Of a DNA stretch of 64,000 nucleotides, positions 9,782 through 18,097 are shown piece after piece. The number at the start of each line of letters is the position of its first letter. The stretch's first letter is position 1. A program made the translations under genes and the position numbers. The stretch comes from Streptomyces sp. AM 2-1-1 (GTDB lineage Bacteria; Actinomycetota; Actinomycetes; Streptomycetales; Streptomycetaceae). Where the stretch lies: positions 3,862,501-3,926,500 of the forward strand of contig NZ_CP119147.1 in NCBI RefSeq assembly GCF_029167645.1, read 5' to 3'. A model generated the notes under the pieces. That model did not search any database, had not been told where the DNA came from, and was given only the letters and a program-made list of their open reading frames with translations.

Positions 9782-10636
9782 TCACGAGCGCTCGGTCGCG
9801 AAGGAGTGCAGAAGCTCACGGCTCCCGGATGCGTCCAGGGCGAGTGACTCGAGACGGTCCAGCACGTGGCGGTAGGTCCGGAGAGGTGCTTCGGCATCCA
9901 GCTGCGTCAGGCCGTGCGGCTGTTCCAGATGCACGGTGTCCAGCTCCGGGACGGATCCCCTTACGTACGTGATGGGTTGTCCGGTCACCGGCTGACCGCC
10001 GGAGGCGAAGGGGATGACGCGGAGGGTCACGGTCTCCCGCTCGCTCATCGCCAGAAGGTGGCGCAGTTGCGGGCCGGCGATCCGGGGGCCGCCGAGACCC
10101 ATGTGCAGGGCGGCCTCGTGGATGACCGCGCGGAACGGCACCGCGTCCGTGCGGAAGACGACTTCCTGCCGTCTGATGCGGAAGGAGAGCCGGCGCTCGA
10201 CTTCGGGTGGGGAGAGTTCGGGAACTGCCTGCGCGAGGGAGTCCCGGGCGTATTCGACGGTCTGCAGCAGGTCGGGGACGGTGCAGGTGGTGGCGGCGCG
10301 GAGTGCGGTGCCGTGGTGTTCGAGTTCGGCGAGGTCGAGCAGCCCGCCAGGCAGGTCGCTCCGGTACTCCTCCCACCAACCGCTGCGGCGTTCGCCGGTC
10401 ATCGCCGCCAGCGCCTCCACGAGAGCGCGGTCGGTGCACGCGTAGTGGCGTGACAGGGCCCGGACCCGGTCGGCGCTCACGCCGTACCGGCCGGCCTCGA
10501 TGTTGCTGATCCGCGCCTGGTTGCCGCCGAGCAGGACAGCGGCCTCCGTGGCGGTGATGCCGGCGCGCTCACGGAGCTTGCGCAACTCCGCGCCGAGTCG
10601 TCGCCGACGTGCCGTGGGAGTCGAGTTGGTCGCCAT
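9782..10636 (-). CDS. XRE-family regulator with C-terminal DUF5753
   Basis: 284 residues. An N-terminal Cro/CI helix-turn-helix (LGAELRKLRERAGITATEAA, then ISNIEAGRYGVS, residues about 14-65) is followed by a roughly 200-residue DUF5753 region (LLQTVEYARDSL to TYVRGSVPELDTVHLEQPHG). Streptomyces has dozens of such regulators, including WhiJ-type proteins, usually paired with a small DUF397 protein or an anti-sigma-like ATPase. Here it is divergent from a HATPase protein, and no DUF397 gene is present. ATG at 10636 with a GGGAGG site. Likely autoregulated from the shared upstream region. Confidence 0.9.
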   Translation of the reverse strand: MATNSTPTARRRRLGAELRKLRERAGITATEAAVLLGGNQARISNIEAGRYGVSADRVRALSRHYACTDRALVEALAAMTGERRSGWWEEYRSDLPGGLLDLAELEHHGTALRAATTCTVPDLLQTVEYARDSLAQAVPELSPPEVERRLSFRIRRQEVVFRTDAVPFRAVIHEAALHMGLGGPRIAGPQLRHLLAMSERETVTLRVIPFASGGQPVTGQPITYVRGSVPELDTVHLEQPHGLTQLDAEAPLRTYRHVLDRLESLALDASGSRELLHSFATERS

Positions 10637-10678
10637 CGGCCTCCCTTCGCCCAGTCACTCGTACGGGTGTTATAGGGC

Positions 10679-10710
10679 ATGCATTACCCCGAGTGGAGGG
10701 AATGTATTAC
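10679..10710. promoter_or_regulatory. Direct repeat in the divergent XRE/HATPase promoter region
   Basis: ATGCATTAC (10679-10687) and ATGTATTAC (10702-10710) are nearly identical, 23 bases apart, and AT-rich for this genome. They lie between the divergent regulator and ATPase genes, so they are candidate binding sites for the XRE protein or promoter elements. Function is inferred from position only. Confidence 0.35.
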
Positions 10711-10827
10711 ATGGCCCCTCTACCGTGATCGTGGGACAGGTGCCCGCGACGAGCCCGCAGGTCGGCCGGTTCGGACGTCGGGTGCCGTACGGGGCCCGCC
10801 AACCGCACCGAACGAACGGGGACTTCC

Positions 10828-11313
10828 ATGCACGCACCCACCGTATCGCCGCCGTGGGCGTACACCCTTCAACTGCCGCACGATCCGCGTTCTCCGGGCG
10901 TCGCCCGCTCGGTCCTGCGGGTCGTGCTGCGGGCACACGGGATGACTGGTCTGGCCGACACGGCCGAGCTGATGGTCAGTGAGCTGACGACCAACGCCTA
11001 CCAGCACTCCTGGGGCTCGTACTCGCTGCGGATGTGCGGCGCCGGCCAGGGGCGGATCCGGCTCAGCGTCTGGGACAGCAATCCGGAGATCCCGCCCCCC
11101 TTCCGGGACTCGGGGGAGCACGGAAGCACCCGAGGCGCCAGGGGTCCCGAAGCGTACGTACCGGCGCAGCAGACCTCGCTCACCGAGCGGGGCCGTGGTC
11201 TGGCTCTCGTACAGATGTGTGCGGACAGCTGGGGTGGACTCGCTCTGCCGGGCGCCCCGTCGGGCCAGGGCGGCAAACTGCTGTGGGTGGTGTGCGGAGA
11301 GAAACCGGAGTGA
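10828..11313 (+). CDS. ATP-binding protein, RsbW/anti-sigma-like HATPase
   Basis: 161 residues of the GHKL ATPase fold as in serine-kinase anti-sigma factors. The N box is SELTTNAYQHS, the G1 box VWDSNPEIP and the G2 box ERGRGLALVQMCAD. There are no membrane or sensor domains. Streptomyces has many orphan copies, commonly beside XRE/DUF5753 genes, as here with the divergent neighbour. It could bind a sigma factor or an anti-anti-sigma protein; the partner is not in the window. ATG at 10828. Confidence 0.85.
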   Translation: MHAPTVSPPWAYTLQLPHDPRSPGVARSVLRVVLRAHGMTGLADTAELMVSELTTNAYQHSWGSYSLRMCGAGQGRIRLSVWDSNPEIPPPFRDSGEHGSTRGARGPEAYVPAQQTSLTERGRGLALVQMCADSWGGLALPGAPSGQGGKLLWVVCGEKPE

Positions 11314-11319
11314 GCGCGT

Positions 11320-11347
11320 CCCGTCACCACCGCTCGGGTGGTACGGG
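11320..11347 (+). terminator. Hairpin after the HATPase gene
   Basis: CCCGT-ACCACC pairs with GGTGGT-ACGGG, 11 bp with one bulged C, loop of five. It starts seven bases after the stop codon and is followed by TTGACGG, so there is no strong T-run. Confidence 0.5.
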
Positions 11348-11510
11348 TTGACGGTCCGCCCTTCATTCGGGTGAAACCGCAGCCGGATCCACCCGTGTAC
11401 GCCCCCGGGATACCGGGCCCGCGCCAGGTTGGGTCGAGGAAGGGCGGCGCGTCGCCCTTCCATGATTTGGCACAGTGCTGCCGCTCCACGATCTGAGATC
11501 AAGGAACGGG

Positions 11511-12065
11511 GTGAGGGCGGTGTCCGTGATCGGACAGCCGCAGGGGCGGCAGACACTGAGAGACCTGGCCGAGCAGCCGGTGCACGGCCACGACACGGAC
11601 GGTCCGGCCGATGGGCCAGGGCCGGGCCGGGGGCCGGGAGGCTCTGTGTCCGGCCACGCGCGGTTGCAGCACAGCGACGGCCCATGGGTCAGGGCCGCGG
11701 GTGGTGCGGAGGCGCTCCACACCCATCTCGCACCGGCCCGCGCCGAACTGGAGAAGTCGCACGAAGGGCTGCTGGCCGGCGAATCCGCGGGTCACTTCGC
11801 GGTACTGCGTGAGCTCGCGGCCGTCCGTGAGTCCTGGGTGCGTCGCGTGGGGACGGCGCAGGGTGAGTGCGGAAGCCTCGCCGGCAAGTTGCGGGCCGTC
11901 GCGCGGGAACAGGGCGCGACGGACCAGGCGGTGCGGGAGAGCTTCGGCCCGCGGACGGACGTCCCGGCGCAGCCGTCGCCGGTACCGCACCTCGCCCCGT
12001 CGCCACCGGCCTCGGGGCCGACGCCCCCCTCTGCGCTGTACTTCCTCGGCGGGAGTGACACGTGA
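11511..12065 (+). CDS. Helical hypothetical protein, possible WXG100/ESX-like partner of the following hydrolase
   Basis: 184 residues from the GTG at 11511 (AAGGA six bases upstream); a GTG at 11526 is also possible. The first 60 residues are Gly/Pro/Asp-rich. Residues about 75-150 look like two long amphipathic helices (LAPARAELEKSHEGLLAG and ELAAVRESWVRRVGTAQG), in the manner of WXG100-type proteins, although no exact WxG turn is present. The C-terminus is a Pro/Ser tail. The stop overlaps the hydrolase start in GTGA, so the two are translationally coupled. The family is not recognised with certainty. Confidence 0.6.
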   Translation: MRAVSVIGQPQGRQTLRDLAEQPVHGHDTDGPADGPGPGRGPGGSVSGHARLQHSDGPWVRAAGGAEALHTHLAPARAELEKSHEGLLAGESAGHFAVLRELAAVRESWVRRVGTAQGECGSLAGKLRAVAREQGATDQAVRESFGPRTDVPAQPSPVPHLAPSPPASGPTPPSALYFLGGSDT

Positions 12066-13858
12066 AGGGGGAACTGACGTGGTCGGCGCTCCTCTCCGTA
12101 CCGTGCGGGGAGCTGGACGGCGCGGCCGACGGCTGGGGCCGCCTCAGCGGCAGAGCGGACGCGGCGCGCGACCGGATCGACCAACAGATCATCATCGGCC
12201 TGCGGGACACACAGGAAGGTGAGGCGGCGGACGCCGCCCTCGACCGCCTGCGACAGCTGGCCAGGAACTTCCAGTACGTCTATACGGAGACCGGGCTCGT
12301 ACGCACGGCGCTCAACAGCCTCGCGCACGAGGTGCGCGCGCACCAGAAGTCGGTCCGCGAGGCGTTGGCGGACGCTGCGGGTCTGCAGTTCACCGTGCAC
12401 CCGGACGGCTCGGTGTCCTACCCGGAGAAGGCCGGCCTGATCGCGGAGACGCCGCTTCCGGGGGGAAGGACCGTCGCCGGCAGCGGATTCCCTGATCTGA
12501 GAGGGCCGTCGGGTGCCCTCACCGCTCCCAATCCTCATGCGGCCACCGCGCAGGGCATCGCCGACCGGATCGCCAGGTCGGTGACGATGGCTGCCGACGC
12601 GGACGTGCGGTACGCGCGCATCCTCCGTGACCTGAAGGCCGAGGACGGCCTGAACGTCCCGAACGCGGCGTGGACCGACGCTGCGGCCGACATGGCATCC
12701 GTGCGGGCGGCCGCTCGGGCCTACCTGAACGACCACATCCCGTACCAGGCGACGGCCGCCGAGCGTAAGGAATGGTGGGCCGGCCTCCCGCAGGAGCTTC
12801 GTGACGAGTACCTGGCGACCTACCCGGACATCATCGGGAACCTCGACGGAATCCCCGCTCTTGTACGCGACGCCGCCAACCGGGACAGCCTCCAGCTGCT
12901 GATCGGCAAGTTGGAGGGGGTGGGCGGTCACGACGCGGCGGAGAAACTCGAGGCGCTGCGCTTGATCGACGAGCAATTGCAGGCGCCGCTCAAGGCGGGC
13001 GACCCGCCGATGTACCTGCTCGGCATTGGCGACGAGGGGAACGGGCGCGCGATCGTGGCCTATGGAAATCCGGATACGTCGAGGAATGTTGCGACCTACG
13101 TGCCCGGGCTAAATACATCATTGGACACAAAGTTTTTTACGTCGGATGTTAAGAGAGCCAGGGATACTGCCGTTGCGGCGCGAGAAATCGATGGGTCTAG
13201 TTCGGTCATTGTTTGGCTGGGCTACGACGCGCCGCAATCTCCTGACTGGTTCCATTCGTTTGAGGTGGCGGGATCTGCGTCGGCGACAGAGGGTGGAGCT
13301 GCTTTGGATGGATTCATGGATGGGATGCTCGTTGCGAATGAGAATGATAATCCGCATCTGACCGCCATTGGCCACTCGTATGGTTCTCGGACCGTAGGCG
13401 CTGCCTCGCAACTTGAGGGCGGCATTTCGGGCGTCGACGACATCGTCCTAGTAGGCAGTCCAGGAGTTGGCGTGGATCATGCTAGTGACATGTCGGTGGG
13501 TGCTGATCACGTCTTCGTCGGTGCTGCCGATAATGATTTTGTAACCACGTTCCCTTCAAAGACTGAAGTAGCGGCGAGTGTGGTCGGATTCCTTGCCGGT
13601 GGGCCAACTGGATCTGTCATCGCAGCCAAGGTTGCTGACCCAAATTCTGACGAAGGATGGTTTGGTAGGGATCCAGCTAGTGGGGCCTTCGGAGCACGGC
13701 GGTTCTATACGTCAGACGGTCCGTCCTTCCTTGGGTTCGGATCCGTTGCCTCGCATTCCCAATATTTTGACCCGGATTTGGATAGCGTGAGCGCAGATAA
13801 TATTGCACTGATTGCTGCTGGCCAGTCCGCGAAGATCAAAACGAAGGATCCTCGTTGA
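12062..13858 (+). CDS. Alpha/beta-hydrolase (DUF1023 type), first copy, mosaic base composition
   Basis: 598 residues. Residues 1-140 are helical (DGAADGWGRLSGRADAAR, then RNFQYVYTETGLVRTAL), followed by a linker and a DUF1023-type hydrolase domain from about 220. Near its start come RDEYLATYPDIIGNLDGIPA and LLGIGDEGNGRAIVAYGNP. The nucleophile is Ser439 in GHSYGS; candidate acid and base residues lie in HVFVGAADND and ASHSQYFDP. No signal peptide is seen. From about 13062 the DNA turns AT-richer with unusual codons to the end (27 of 60 bases G or C in 13081-13140), while the protein stays homologous to the second copy at 14587. GTG start overlaps the upstream stop. Confidence 0.82.
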   Translation: MKGELTWSALLSVPCGELDGAADGWGRLSGRADAARDRIDQQIIIGLRDTQEGEAADAALDRLRQLARNFQYVYTETGLVRTALNSLAHEVRAHQKSVREALADAAGLQFTVHPDGSVSYPEKAGLIAETPLPGGRTVAGSGFPDLRGPSGALTAPNPHAATAQGIADRIARSVTMAADADVRYARILRDLKAEDGLNVPNAAWTDAAADMASVRAAARAYLNDHIPYQATAAERKEWWAGLPQELRDEYLATYPDIIGNLDGIPALVRDAANRDSLQLLIGKLEGVGGHDAAEKLEALRLIDEQLQAPLKAGDPPMYLLGIGDEGNGRAIVAYGNPDTSRNVATYVPGLNTSLDTKFFTSDVKRARDTAVAAREIDGSSSVIVWLGYDAPQSPDWFHSFEVAGSASATEGGAALDGFMDGMLVANENDNPHLTAIGHSYGSRTVGAASQLEGGISGVDDIVLVGSPGVGVDHASDMSVGADHVFVGAADNDFVTTFPSKTEVAASVVGFLAGGPTGSVIAAKVADPNSDEGWFGRDPASGAFGARRFYTSDGPSFLGFGSVASHSQYFDPDLDSVSADNIALIAAGQSAKIKTKDPR

Positions 13859-14409
13859 TGAGTAGGAAATGCGCAATTTTAATCGCGGTGCTCGTAGCGT
13901 TGTGCGGATCGGCATGCTCCCGAGAGTGGCGGCAAGATATGGATATGCAGGAAGCTGCGCAGTACGGTGACAACGCGCTTGATGCCGTTTTCCAAGATAT
14001 TAAGCCTGCCGTTCATTGGACTCATGGTCCCACAAGCATCGGTAGTTGTGAGGTATCGCGCAGGCGGACAGTCATGACTGTCATTTCGGAAGCGAGGCGT
14101 GGCAGTTTTTTGGGGGTCGTAGATCGGTTTTGGCGAAAAAGTGGATATGAAATCACGGCGATCAATAATGATGAAACGTTCCCCGCGATTTATGCGAGGA
14201 CGCAGGAGAGTTTTACCTTGGTGTTGCGATTCGGAGGATCCGGACAAGCATTTTTCCGCGTAGACAGTCCGTGTGTTGAAAACTCCGAGGTCGTCGATTC
14301 AAAAAGCAAGCCCAACACCCCCAGTTACGAGGGCATGGAAAACATTCCGCGCCCCAACATTCACTCCGACTTCTGGTCGGCCACATCCGGAAGTTCGCCG
14401 GCCTCCTGA
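13858..14409 (+). CDS. Lipoprotein, first copy, with a TTA codon
   Basis: 183 residues. An N-terminal hydrophobic stretch ends in a Cys (ALCGSAC), a loose lipobox. The mature part is similar to the lipoprotein at 17058: shared blocks include VHWTHGPTSIGSCEVSRRRT, RFWRKSGYEI, FFRVDSPCV and the C-terminal PSYEGM. The ATG at 13858 shares one base with the hydrolase stop (TGATG). Codon 8 (13879-13881) is TTA, the rare bldA-read leucine codon, so production may be developmentally controlled. The whole gene is AT-rich relative to its neighbours. It probably works with the hydrolase as an exported partner or inhibitor; that role is inference. Confidence 0.75.
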   Translation: MSRKCAILIAVLVALCGSACSREWRQDMDMQEAAQYGDNALDAVFQDIKPAVHWTHGPTSIGSCEVSRRRTVMTVISEARRGSFLGVVDRFWRKSGYEITAINNDETFPAIYARTQESFTLVLRFGGSGQAFFRVDSPCVENSEVVDSKSKPNTPSYEGMENIPRPNIHSDFWSATSGSSPAS

Positions 14410-14531
14410 GGCAGTGACCGGGTGGTGGCCGCCGTGAAAGCCTCGTCGGTCAACTGACCTTTCCTGGAAGCTATTTGAGTCCCGGTTTGGGTCCTGGGGC
14501 CCATGCCTTGGGCGGCAGGGGTGTGGTCCTC

Positions 14532-14563
14532 TACGTGCGGTGGCTGGTCTGCCACCGCACGTA
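14532..14563 (+). promoter_or_regulatory. 13-bp hairpin 23 bases before the second hydrolase start
   Basis: TACGTGCGGTGGC (14532-14544) pairs perfectly with GCCACCGCACGTA (14551-14563), loop TGGTCT. No T-run follows. The Shine-Dalgarno sequence (GGAGG at 14574-14578) begins 10 bases later. It may end the upstream transcript, be a leader structure controlling translation, or be a protein-binding palindrome. Confidence 0.55.
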
Positions 14564-14586
14564 CTTGTGAGCTGGAGGACCCCCAC

Positions 14587-17061
14587 GTGTCTGGCATACG
14601 AGAACTTGCGGTTCCGGGGGGTGGTGCGACGGGCGCCACTCGGCTGGCGGATGGTGGACGCCGCAGACCAAGGGCGTTACAGGCCTGCTTAGTTCTCGTA
14701 CGACTGGTTTTCGCGAGCACTGTCCTGGGCGTGATCAACGTGCTCGCGTTGGCGTCCTCGGTGGATGCGGTGGACGGGCGGCTACTGGGGTGGCTTCTGT
14801 ATGCCGCGCTGCCGGGATCCGTCGGTTTTCTGCTCTCGCTCTACGCGCGTATCAGCGGGCGCGGAGTGTGGCTCGGGCTGCTGGGGATGCAGGTCTGGCT
14901 CCTGCTCGGTTCGCTGGCGACGTTGGGTCACGCGGGCGCAGGGACGGGAGGCCTTCCGCAACTGGTGCTGCCCGTAGTCGTCATGGTGCTGCTGTGTCGG
15001 CCGGCGGTGCGGGGATGGTTCCGGACGCCTGTTGCGGAACGGGAAAAGGGGCCGCGCTTCAGCGTGGGCGGTATTTTCGCTGCTCGCCGGGACAGCGGTC
15101 AGAGCGCGATGGAGTACCTCGGCCTCGTGTTGATCGTGGTGGCCTTGGTCGGGGCGATCACGGCGACGTCCGTCGGTACCCAGCTCACCGGCGAGATACG
15201 CGGTGCCATCTGCCAGTTGACCGGGAGCGCATGCTCCTCGGCAGGCGGCGACGTGGTCGCCGGAGGAGAGAACGAGAGCCGTACGGCCGGATCTTCCGGC
15301 GGGCCCGGCGCTGACGGTGGAAGGCAAGGCGGCACGGACGGCGGGGTGTCCACCGCATCCGGCGGGGGCTCGAACATAGGCGGAAGCGCCGCGACCACTG
15401 CCGGCGGCACCGCAACCGGTGCGACCAACGGCGATCAGGGCACCGTTACCGCAGGCGGGACCGGTGAAGGCTCAGCAACCGAAGGCGCCACCACCGAGCG
15501 CACCGCCCCGCAGCACGCGCAAGCAGCCGGCACGTCCGGCGCATCCGGGTCGTCGGGCACATCCGGGTCGTCCGGCACATCCGGCTCCCCCACCACCCCC
15601 GCAGCCCCCACCACCCCCGCAAGCCCCACCCCCCGCCCGAGCCACGGCGGGTTCTTCCATGGCCTGGTCACCGATGGGCTCCTGGGGGATCTCGGAGGTG
15701 CGGCCAGGGCCGTACGGCACCCGCGGGAGAGCATCGCCCGGCTCGGCGACCCGTGGTCCGGGAGGGCCGGGGGTGCCGGGGCCGAGAAGGCGTCGGGGGA
15801 CTGGGCCGGGGCGATCGGGGCGTGGGCCGAGGCGTCCGGGGGCGTCGGGGTCGGGGGGATGGGGTTGCCCGGGTCCGGATCCCGGGTAACGGCGGCGGTC
15901 CGCGAGGACGAACGGCGGTTCCTGAACGACCGGATCCCGGTGAACGCCCCGGCGGCGGCGCGCAAGGCGTGGTGGGACGGGCTGAGCGCGGCCGAGCGTG
16001 CGCGGTACCTGGAGGTGTCACCGGAACGGATCGGCAACCTGGACGGGATCCCCGCCTCGATCCGGGACCGAGCCAACCGGCAGAACCTCCAGACCCTGAT
16101 CACCCGGCTGGAAGGCCGCGGCGACACGAAGTCCAAGAGGATGCTGGAGGGGATGAGGGAGATCGACCGGCAGGTGAAGGAGGGCTCGCAGCCACCGATG
16201 TTCCTCCTGGGGATCGGTGACGAGGGCAACGGCCGGGCGATCGTCTCGTACGGGAATCCGGACCTGGCGCAGCACGTGTCGGCGTACGTGCCGGGGCTGA
16301 ACACCTCGCTGGACAAGGAGTTCGCGCAGAACGACCTGAAGCGGGCGCGGGACACCGCGATCGGGGCGCAGGGGTACGAGACGTCGAGCGCCGCCGTCGT
16401 CTGGCTGGGGTACGACGCCCCGCAGTTGCCGGACGGCGACGGGATTGCCGGGTACTTCGCCATCATGGGCACCGGGCGGGCGGTGAAGGGTGGGGCCGCC
16501 TACAGCGATTTCTGGGCCGGGCTGACGGCGACGAACACCCACGCGGACCCGCACTTCACCGCGATCGGCCACTCCTACGGCTCCCGGACGGTGGGCGCGG
16601 CCACCCAGCGGGAGGGCGGGATCCCCGGCGTCGACGACATCGTCCTCGTGGGCAGTCCGGGGGTGGGCGTCGACCAGGCGGTGGATCTGGGGGTCGGCGC
16701 CCGGCACGTGTTCGTCGGCGCGGCGGCGAACGACCCGGTGACCAAGCTGCCGTCGAAGACCCAGGCGGTCGTGGGGTCGCTGGGACTGCTGGCCCTCGGT
16801 CCGGCGGGGGCCTACTTCGCGGGGGACCTCGCGGATCCGGGCGACGACGACCTCTGGTTCGGGAAGGATCCGGCGAGCAAGGCGTTCGGGGCCGTCCGCT
16901 TTCCGGTGGACCCCGGGCCGCCGTTGATCAGCGGGCACGGCATCAGCGCGGAGGCGCACTCGCAGTACTTCGACCCGGTGCGGGACGCCATGTCGGCCGA
17001 CAGCATCGCCCTGATCGTCTCGGGGCATTCCAGCAGTCTGAAGATGGAGGAACAGCGATGA
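14587..17061 (+). CDS. Membrane-anchored DUF1023 alpha/beta-hydrolase with internal Flp-prepilin motif
   Basis: 824 residues from the GTG at 14587 (GGAGG eight bases upstream; an ATG at 14503 has no ribosome site). Three or four membrane helices fill residues about 33-140. Then RRDSGQSAMEYLGLVLIVV contains an exact Flp-type processing motif (G171, Q172, E176, Y177) followed by a hydrophobic stretch. A Gly/Ser/Thr linker with GTSGSSGTSG repeats spans about 215-370. The hydrolase domain (about 430-824) matches the protein at 12062, with nucleophile Ser663 in GHSYGS and a C-terminal EAHSQYFDP. Codons 31 and 35 are TTA, suggesting bldA control. Stop and lipoprotein start overlap in ATGA. A fusion of membrane/prepilin-like and hydrolase modules. 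Confidence 0.82.
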   Translation: MSGIRELAVPGGGATGATRLADGGRRRPRALQACLVLVRLVFASTVLGVINVLALASSVDAVDGRLLGWLLYAALPGSVGFLLSLYARISGRGVWLGLLGMQVWLLLGSLATLGHAGAGTGGLPQLVLPVVVMVLLCRPAVRGWFRTPVAEREKGPRFSVGGIFAARRDSGQSAMEYLGLVLIVVALVGAITATSVGTQLTGEIRGAICQLTGSACSSAGGDVVAGGENESRTAGSSGGPGADGGRQGGTDGGVSTASGGGSNIGGSAATTAGGTATGATNGDQGTVTAGGTGEGSATEGATTERTAPQHAQAAGTSGASGSSGTSGSSGTSGSPTTPAAPTTPASPTPRPSHGGFFHGLVTDGLLGDLGGAARAVRHPRESIARLGDPWSGRAGGAGAEKASGDWAGAIGAWAEASGGVGVGGMGLPGSGSRVTAAVREDERRFLNDRIPVNAPAAARKAWWDGLSAAERARYLEVSPERIGNLDGIPASIRDRANRQNLQTLITRLEGRGDTKSKRMLEGMREIDRQVKEGSQPPMFLLGIGDEGNGRAIVSYGNPDLAQHVSAYVPGLNTSLDKEFAQNDLKRARDTAIGAQGYETSSAAVVWLGYDAPQLPDGDGIAGYFAIMGTGRAVKGGAAYSDFWAGLTATNTHADPHFTAIGHSYGSRTVGAATQREGGIPGVDDIVLVGSPGVGVDQAVDLGVGARHVFVGAAANDPVTKLPSKTQAVVGSLGLLALGPAGAYFAGDLADPGDDDLWFGKDPASKAFGAVRFPVDPGPPLISGHGISAEAHSQYFDPVRDAMSADSIALIVSGHSSSLKMEEQR

Positions 17062-17708
17062 GGCGGAGGGTCCGGACAGCGGGCGCCCTTCTGGCGCTCG
17101 GTGTCGCGCTGGTCGGCTGCGGCGGGCAGCAGGCGGGGTCGGCCGGTTCCGGCCCCAACGGCCTCAGCAGCCCCAGCGGGAACACCACGGCTCCGAGGGC
17201 TGCGGAGACGGGGGCCACGGCGACGAGCGGGAGCACGGAGAGTGCCATGAGCGCGATGGACATGCAGGGTGCCGCCGAGCGCGCCGACGACATGCTCGAC
17301 CTCACGCTGGGGGCCATCGAGCCCGCGGTCCGGTGGGCGCACGGCCCGACCACGACCGGTTCGTGCGACGTGACGCGCCGGCGCACGGTGATGACGGTCG
17401 TCGCGCCCGAGCGGCGGCAGGAGTTCCTGGACAGGGTGGAGTCGTTCTGGCGCGAGCGCGACTACCGGATCAAGGCGGTGAACACCGACGAGGAGTTCCC
17501 CGCGGTGTACGCGCAGGCGGAGGGGTTCGGCATCAGCGTGAGCGTACGGGGCGGGGGGCAGGTGTTCTTCGAGGTGGACAGCCCGTGCGTACGGGAGTCG
17601 AAGGTGGCCGCGTCCGCGTCGAAACCGAACGGACCCTCGTACGAAGGGGTCTACCCCCTGCCGCGGCCCGATGTGGAATCCCCGTACTGGTCCGAGGGAG
17701 CCTCCTGA
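17058..17708 (+). CDS. Lipoprotein, second copy
   Basis: 216 residues. A clear lipoprotein signal peptide (LLALGVALVGC, lipobox LVGC), a 50-residue Ser/Gly/Thr linker, then a domain homologous to the lipoprotein at 13858 (VRWAHGPTTTGSCDVTRRRT, SFWRERDYRIKAVNTDEEFP, FFEVDSPCV, PSYEGV). The two conserved Cys in the domain may form a disulfide. Base composition and codon use are typical of the chromosome, unlike the first copy. Start overlaps the hydrolase stop (ATGA), so the hydrolase and lipoprotein form one unit, present twice in tandem. Confidence 0.8.
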   Translation: MRRRVRTAGALLALGVALVGCGGQQAGSAGSGPNGLSSPSGNTTAPRAAETGATATSGSTESAMSAMDMQGAAERADDMLDLTLGAIEPAVRWAHGPTTTGSCDVTRRRTVMTVVAPERRQEFLDRVESFWRERDYRIKAVNTDEEFPAVYAQAEGFGISVSVRGGGQVFFEVDSPCVRESKVAASASKPNGPSYEGVYPLPRPDVESPYWSEGAS

Positions 17709-17836
17709 GCGGGATGTCGCGGAGAGGTGGAGCACCGGTGCGGCCGTCCTGACAGTGCGTCGGGCGGCTTCCCCTGGACGAGTCCCGCAGGTCCGCCCGG
17801 GACACAGCCCTCGGACGGCGTCCGGCAGACTCAGCC

Positions 17837-17893
17837 GCGAACACCGTCCGGCGAACACCGTCCCGCGAACACCGTCCCGCGAGACGCCGTCCG
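17837..17893. repeat. 14-bp tandem repeat in a 389-bp gene-free region
   Basis: Three copies of GCGAACACCGTCC plus one variable base (17837-17878), then a degenerate fourth copy (GCGAGACGCCGTCCG). The surrounding region 17709-18097, between the second lipoprotein and the wall hydrolase, holds no supportable gene. The repeats are not CRISPR-like. Confidence 0.7.
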
Positions 17894-18097
17894 GCGGGCG
17901 CCCACTGCCGGGCACCGTCCCGGAGAGCCACGCCCACAGGGGGCCGGGGCGGAGGGCGGGCGCTGGGGGCGGAACGCGGAGGACGTCGGTCGGGGGGAGC
18001 ACTCTGCGGAGGAGTCAGAGGTGCGTGTGCTTCGGTTGACTCGTACACACCCTCGAAAGGCCATGTGAACCACGGCTCGGTAGGGGATGGTTGAGGG

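Noticed and set aside
14503..14586. ATG at 14503 as start of the second hydrolase
   Set aside because: It has no ribosome site and the extra residues would span the 13-bp hairpin. The GTG at 14587 has GGAGG at the right distance.
17837..17893. CRISPR array
   Set aside because: The repeats are 14 bases, adjacent, with no unique spacers and no cas genes.
17709..18097. ydaO-type c-di-AMP riboswitch before the NlpC/P60 gene
   Set aside because: Such riboswitches often precede Streptomyces wall hydrolases, but none of the conserved ydaO blocks is visible here; only a 14-bp tandem repeat.
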